Shown piece by piece: positions 4,900 through 8,274 of a stretch of DNA of 8,274 bases. The notes below the pieces were generated by a model, which ran no database searches, was not told the origin of the DNA, and worked only from the letters and a program-made list of their open reading frames with translations. The translations under genes were made by a program, and so were the position numbers. The first letter of the stretch is position 1. Each line of letters begins with the position of its first letter. The DNA comes from a candidate division FCPU426 bacterium (lineage in GTDB: Bacteria; Oederibacteriota; PGYV01; Palsa-1178): positions 2,271 through 10,544 of the forward strand of contig PMTB01000169.1 of NCBI GenBank assembly GCA_003167475.1, read 5' to 3'.

Positions 4900-5850
4900 A
4901 TGAAAAAGATAATATCGATAATCTTATCAGTTTTAATCGTTGCCCCCGCTTTCGGATACGATGAAGACCGGGCCAAGGGGCTTACGATGATTAAAAGCAA
5001 AATGGAAAACGTTTTACAGAATTTACAGAGTAATAAGACCGTTGATGGTTCGCATGGATACGGAGATACAACATATAAGACGCTTTCCAAGCTGAAAGCA
5101 AAACTCGATACGGATTATTTCAACAAGACGCTTGCAACGGATTATACAAAGAGCAAGATTATGACCATGCTCGCACAATTGGCCATTACAGCGGCGCATT
5201 CCATAGGCACTGCGGCCCAGGGTGAGCAGGCAACGCTTATCCAGACCACTGGAAGCAGTTTACAGGCCACTAAGGACCCGCAATACCAGGCAATAGGCAG
5301 TCAATTTATCACGTTGGCAGGGCAGATATCCCAGGGGAACGATATTGAAGCGCAGAGCACGGCTGACAGCATAAAACAATACGTGACGAGCGAAGCGCCG
5401 GTAATAAGTTCCGATTATAAGCCTTCGTCGCAGGAAAACGCCCTTGTATCCGGGCTTGCGTCGGTTCTGTCAAGTTCTCTGAGCAGGATATTGGGTATGC
5501 TATCGACATTCGGCATAGCCGCGCTGTTTAAGGCTCTTGGATTCGGGCTTTTGGCTTCAAATCCAATTGGGCTTGCTGTCGCAATCTTAATGCAGGAAAC
5601 CATAGGAGCTGTTGCCACAAGTATCACAGGAAACGGGCAGATCAACTGGCAGCCTGTCGAAAATTCGGCTGTTAGTCAGGTTGTAGGTGTGACTGACAAA
5701 GGGACCAGTGCCATCACTAACGGTACACAAAATCAGCTCAATGGAGCATTGCAGAGCATTACACCGATAGTTCAGAAGGATATTGATACAAAGGCTTTAA
5801 GTAATTCAAACCAGACAGGCGGAACAGGAGTCCTGCCCTCTGGAAACTAA
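4900..5850 (+). CDS. Exported protein with long Gly/Ala-rich hydrophobic core, 316 aa
   Basis: I do not recognise this protein. Residues 1-19 are a signal peptide ending in APAFG. Residues about 22-165 are mostly helical and polar (YKTLSKLKAKLD; repeated small residues in ITAAHSIGTAAQG). Residues about 181-241 form a long stretch rich in Leu, Ile, Ala and Gly, with SNPIG near 220-224 that could turn a helical hairpin. The last 75 residues are Asn/Gln/Ser/Thr-rich and probably disordered. There are no cysteines. It lies two bases after the small membrane protein and 13 bases before the VirB2-like gene. VirB5 or TrbJ-type proteins also sit next to pilin genes and are exported and helical, but they lack such a hydrophobic core, so that identity is only a possibility. 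It may insert in a membrane or act on the pilus. Confidence 0.65.
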   Translation: MKKIISIILSVLIVAPAFGYDEDRAKGLTMIKSKMENVLQNLQSNKTVDGSHGYGDTTYKTLSKLKAKLDTDYFNKTLATDYTKSKIMTMLAQLAITAAHSIGTAAQGEQATLIQTTGSSLQATKDPQYQAIGSQFITLAGQISQGNDIEAQSTADSIKQYVTSEAPVISSDYKPSSQENALVSGLASVLSSSLSRILGMLSTFGIAALFKALGFGLLASNPIGLAVAILMQETIGAVATSITGNGQINWQPVENSAVSQVVGVTDKGTSAITNGTQNQLNGALQSITPIVQKDIDTKALSNSNQTGGTGVLPSGN

Positions 5851-5863
5851 TGCGAGGTGATTT

Positions 5864-6196
5864 ATGAAAAAGTTTTTACTATTTGCTTTAATCGCGGTTC
5901 TTCTTCCTACCTGCGTATTCGCGCTTACGGGAAATGAAAGCAACATCCTTAATATTTTTAAATCCGTTTATGCGTTTCTTGTACTTATTGGCGGCGCATG
6001 GTCGGGTATTGCTTTAACCATAAATGCGATGAAAGCACATAACGGAGACCAAAACGCAAAGGCCGGCTTATGGTGGAACATTGCGTTGTTTGTCCTGATA
6101 ATTGCTTCTCCGCTTGTTTTTAACTGGGCAATAGACCTGACAAAAAAAGGGCAGGTCAATAACACGGATGTGGAGCAGATATTTCAACAGCAATAA
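5864..6196 (+). CDS. virB2-like: VirB2/TrbC-like type IV secretion pilin
   Basis: The protein is 110 aa with a signal peptide of 20 residues ending CVFA, leaving a mature form of about 90. The mature form has two hydrophobic helices (about 32-55 and 69-90) joined by a short polar loop (KAHNGDQNAKAG). This is the layout of VirB2/TrbC pilins, whose two helices form a hairpin in the inner membrane before assembly into the conjugative pilus. The gene directly after encodes a VirB6-like protein, as expected. The ribosome binding site is GAGGTGA at 5854-5860. The two-helix pilin-like Maff2 proteins of Gram-positive elements have similar topology. The family assignment rests on topology, length and neighbours rather than on an invariant motif, which these pilins lack. 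Confidence 0.75.
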   Translation: MKKFLLFALIAVLLPTCVFALTGNESNILNIFKSVYAFLVLIGGAWSGIALTINAMKAHNGDQNAKAGLWWNIALFVLIIASPLVFNWAIDLTKKGQVNNTDVEQIFQQQ

Positions 6197-6218
6197 AAAT
6201 CTTTAGAAAAGGGGATAT

Positions 6219-7757
6219 ATGAAAAAGGCAATATTTATTATTTTTTTGCTGTGTGTCGTTTTTCCGTTTGCGCTTTTGGCCGCTGATACGACGGCAAACA
6301 CCAGCACAAATACGACTGCCACAGCACCTAAGCCCACAACACAAACCGGTATTCTTCAAAATATCGGAAATGCCTTAAACAGCATTCCACAATGGATCAT
6401 AGACAAGCTTGTAATTGGGGCATTTACGCTTTTTGTTTATTGTACGACCATAGTTATGCGCGTGTTCAACCTGTTTTTTGGGTTCATAAAGGATTTTATT
6501 TTCATAGTCAAAGATTGGGGTAATTTTGAGATCTATCCCGCAGGCAGGTTTCAGACGGATATATTGCCGCTGGTAAAATACGTTGTGTATCTGTGTGCCT
6601 GGGCTTTCCTGGCTTTTTTGTTCATAAAATCGTTGATGGGCCATCTATTGCGCGGGGATAGCCCTGAGCAGGCCTTGGTAAACCTGTTTTTTGCGGTTGT
6701 TTTGCTTTCGGCGTACACGTTCATTTATTCGCAGCTGTTCGTGATTTTTAAATACATATCAGACCATATGCATACGTTGGCCACATGGGCATATAGCGAA
6801 ACCAAAGGGTCATTAAACGACGGCAATGCCATTATGAATACTTTGCTCAACATATCAAGTTTTATGGGTAACACTTCGGACAAAGGGCTTACTGCCGGTG
6901 ATCTCTGGAACACGACAGGCAACACGGCCACGGAAATAAAGAACATAAGCGACATAGTGACAGAGCGGTTAAAAGACAAGGATTTTGCTTTCTTCATCAA
7001 CCAGGTGCTTATATTCGTAATCGGAGTTGTGGGGATTATAAGCATGTGGGAAGTGGTGGTCCTTAAAGGGGCTCAGGTTTTGAACCTATTCGTGTCCTAC
7101 TTCCTCGGCATTTTTGCCTGTGTAATGGTTGGAAGCGAGGAATCCAAATCAATCTTCTGGAACTGGCTCAAAAAGACAGCGCAGCTTTTCGCCTACGGCT
7201 TTTTTTGGGGGCTTATTATCATCGCTATAAACATGTTTACTCTGATGATAAATCAAACAACGGTAAACTCCGAAAAGGTATTGTATTTTATCGTTGTGCT
7301 CGCCGGGATGAAGTTCATGGGCATGGTTCCGGCTATGGTTGACGAATTTGTGGCGAACAACTACATCATGCAGAAGATAGGCAAGTCAATGACCGGCGAT
7401 ATGATGACCGCCGGGAGAATCGCGGCCACAACTGCGGGATTTTCCCTTGCCGCGGCCGCGGCAGGAGCTGCGCCGGCCATGACTGCCGGCGCGCTTACGC
7501 TCGGCAATGCCGCGATAAGGACGTCAAAGGATTCATCCCAGACCCTTATGGAGCATATGAAGGACACAAAGTATGAGAAGAATCTGAAAAATAGCGAATG
7601 GAACGGCGATGTGTCCAGGGCACAGGCGGATTCACATATGACGAAATTAAACGACCATAAATATAGTTTGAAAGAGGTACGCGAGACCGCGTCTCGCGCT
7701 GCAAAGGCAAAAAGCGTCCAAAAAGAAATGAAACGGCCACAAAATCCAACAACATAA
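6219..7757 (+). CDS. virB6-like: VirB6/TrbL-like polytopic inner-membrane channel protein
   Basis: At 512 aa it has a cleavable-looking signal sequence (1-21), a Thr-rich spacer (about 22-43), then hydrophobic spans near 62-90, 117-139, 152-176, 259-280, 285-304, 322-346 and 353-372. A large polar region (about 180-255) lies between spans three and four and is probably periplasmic. An Ala/Gly-rich segment (402-430) precedes a charged C-terminal tail (about 435-512), probably cytoplasmic. VirB6/TrbL proteins have this combination of several helices, a large loop and a polar tail, and form part of the inner-membrane DNA channel. The ribosome binding site is AAGGGG (6209-6214). The order pilin-VirB6-VirB3-VirB4 matches many conjugation loci, including those of Gram-positive elements, where the VirB6 homologue has similar size and tail. 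Confidence 0.78.
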   Translation: MKKAIFIIFLLCVVFPFALLAADTTANTSTNTTATAPKPTTQTGILQNIGNALNSIPQWIIDKLVIGAFTLFVYCTTIVMRVFNLFFGFIKDFIFIVKDWGNFEIYPAGRFQTDILPLVKYVVYLCAWAFLAFLFIKSLMGHLLRGDSPEQALVNLFFAVVLLSAYTFIYSQLFVIFKYISDHMHTLATWAYSETKGSLNDGNAIMNTLLNISSFMGNTSDKGLTAGDLWNTTGNTATEIKNISDIVTERLKDKDFAFFINQVLIFVIGVVGIISMWEVVVLKGAQVLNLFVSYFLGIFACVMVGSEESKSIFWNWLKKTAQLFAYGFFWGLIIIAINMFTLMINQTTVNSEKVLYFIVVLAGMKFMGMVPAMVDEFVANNYIMQKIGKSMTGDMMTAGRIAATTAGFSLAAAAAGAAPAMTAGALTLGNAAIRTSKDSSQTLMEHMKDTKYEKNLKNSEWNGDVSRAQADSHMTKLNDHKYSLKEVRETASRAAKAKSVQKEMKRPQNPTT

Positions 7758-7770
7758 GTGAGGTAAAAAA

Positions 7771-8106
7771 TTGGGTGTATTGAACAAGAAAGCTGAAATA
7801 TACGGAATGCCGGTTAATGACTTTTTTATTTTAATTATTATTGAGATTGTGTTGTTTCTGGGATCAATGTTTGGGCTTATGAGGATAAACGCCTATTTGG
7901 GCGTCACGTTTTTTGTTGTTGTGGGCGGACTTGTATACGCGGTCATATTTTTCAAACGGTTATTGCCGGAAAAGTTTTTTATAAGCCTGTATAAATTTTT
8001 GACGGAACCAAAAATTTATATTACGACTGTGGCCGTAAGCGGCAACCATCCGCTTATTAAAAAACTGATTACAATGGATGAGGAGCAGAGCAATGCAGGG
8101 CTATAA
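7771..8106 (+). CDS. virB3-like: VirB3/TrbD-like inner-membrane protein (TTG start)
   Basis: The 111-aa frame starts with TTG at 7771, set by GTGAGG (7758-7763) seven bases upstream; later ATGs would cut into the conserved start. Residues 8-18 (AEIYGMPVNDF) resemble the short amphipathic lead with Gly-x-Pro found before the first helix in VirB3 proteins. Two hydrophobic helices follow (about 19-36 and 42-60), then a positively charged segment (FFKRLLPEKF) and a polar tail. Size and topology fit VirB3/TrbD or the Gram-positive PrgI analogue, which associate with the VirB4 ATPase. The last 14 bases overlap the next gene, as is common for virB3-virB4 pairs. The assignment leans on position and topology. 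Confidence 0.72.
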   Translation: MGVLNKKAEIYGMPVNDFFILIIIEIVLFLGSMFGLMRINAYLGVTFFVVVGGLVYAVIFFKRLLPEKFFISLYKFLTEPKIYITTVAVSGNHPLIKKLITMDEEQSNAGL

Positions 8107-8274
8107 GACAGGGGCGGTAAAAGATTTAATCAGCTTAAAAGCCATTGCAGACGGGTTTATCATTGATGAAAACGATCAGCCAGCGGCCATATACGAGTTG
8201 AAAGGCGGTTTAAACACCTATATAGCGGCCACACAGAGCATAAACAACGCCCTGGATGGCCTTAAAACGGCTTT
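8093..8274 (+). CDS. virB4-like: Probable VirB4/TrbE-like conjugation ATPase, N-terminus only (3' partial)
   Basis: The ATG at 8093 lies inside the end of the VirB3-like gene and follows GAGGAG (8080-8085). Sixty codons are visible before the window ends; no stop is reached. The start VKDLISLKAIADGFIIDENDQPAAIYELKGG resembles the first beta-rich module of VirB4-type ATPases, which often read as a short lead, an I-x-D/N-G-x-I block, a turn, then I-x-x-L-E-V-like strands. The Walker A and B motifs would lie further on and are not in this window. VirB4 powers substrate and pilin movement through the channel. Position directly after virB3 is the strongest argument. The sequence does not itself exclude another protein. 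Confidence 0.6.
   Translation, partial: MQGYKTGAVKDLISLKAIADGFIIDENDQPAAIYELKGGLNTYIAATQSINNALDGLKTA

Noticed and set aside
4900..5850. VirB5/TrbJ identity for the 316-aa exported protein
   Set aside because: Export and proximity to the pilin gene fit, but the long hydrophobic Gly/Ala core does not, and I see no shared motif; left as unknown.
1..8274. CRISPR array, tRNA or rRNA gene, or insertion sequence
   Set aside because: No regularly spaced repeats, no tRNA-like cloverleaf or conserved rRNA stretch, and no transposase or terminal inverted repeats were seen.

Overview
The window looks like part of an integrated conjugative element or plasmid from a diderm (outer-membrane-bearing) bacterium. 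The evidence for two membranes is a run of genes with signal peptides, a lipoprotein with a lipobox, and a predicted beta-barrel ending in an aromatic-rich strand with C-terminal Phe. The host lineage cannot be fixed. The Thr/Pro-rich linker after the lipobox recalls lipoproteins of uncultured diderm phyla, but that is a weak hint. All genes are on the + strand.

Left part (1-1320): the 3' part of an ArdC-like antirestriction zinc metalloprotease gene, cut by the window edge, then a 103-aa orphan. GC-rich perfect hairpins lie between and after them, followed by one or two plausible intrinsic terminators. This insulates the accessory genes from what follows.

Control region (1320-1770): a near-consensus sigma70-type promoter (TTGACA, 17 bp, TATAAA) is bracketed exactly by a perfect 10-bp inverted repeat. 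A leader of about 90 nt follows, then two overlapping mini-ORFs (32 and 39 codons). The first contains a nested stem-loop. The second overlaps the first large gene by four bases (GTGA).

Operon (1768-8274, running off the right edge): a cysteine-rich lipoprotein, a predicted outer-membrane barrel, a 179-aa exported protein, a 44-aa single-helix membrane protein not picked up by size-limited gene calling, a 316-aa exported protein with a long Gly/Ala-rich hydrophobic core, then VirB2-like pilin, VirB6/TrbL-like polytopic protein, VirB3/TrbD-like protein and the first 60 codons of a probable VirB4-like ATPase. Gene spacing is tight throughout, with several start-stop overlaps.

The order virB2-virB6-virB3-virB4 is a recognisable type IV secretion inner-membrane module. 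The five envelope genes before it do not resemble VirB7, VirB9 or VirB10. The main hypothesis is that they supply a different outer-membrane connection for a conjugative apparatus in a little-studied diderm lineage. The identities of the five upstream proteins are unknown; those of the VirB-like proteins rest on topology, size, order and short motif resemblance, not on a database search.
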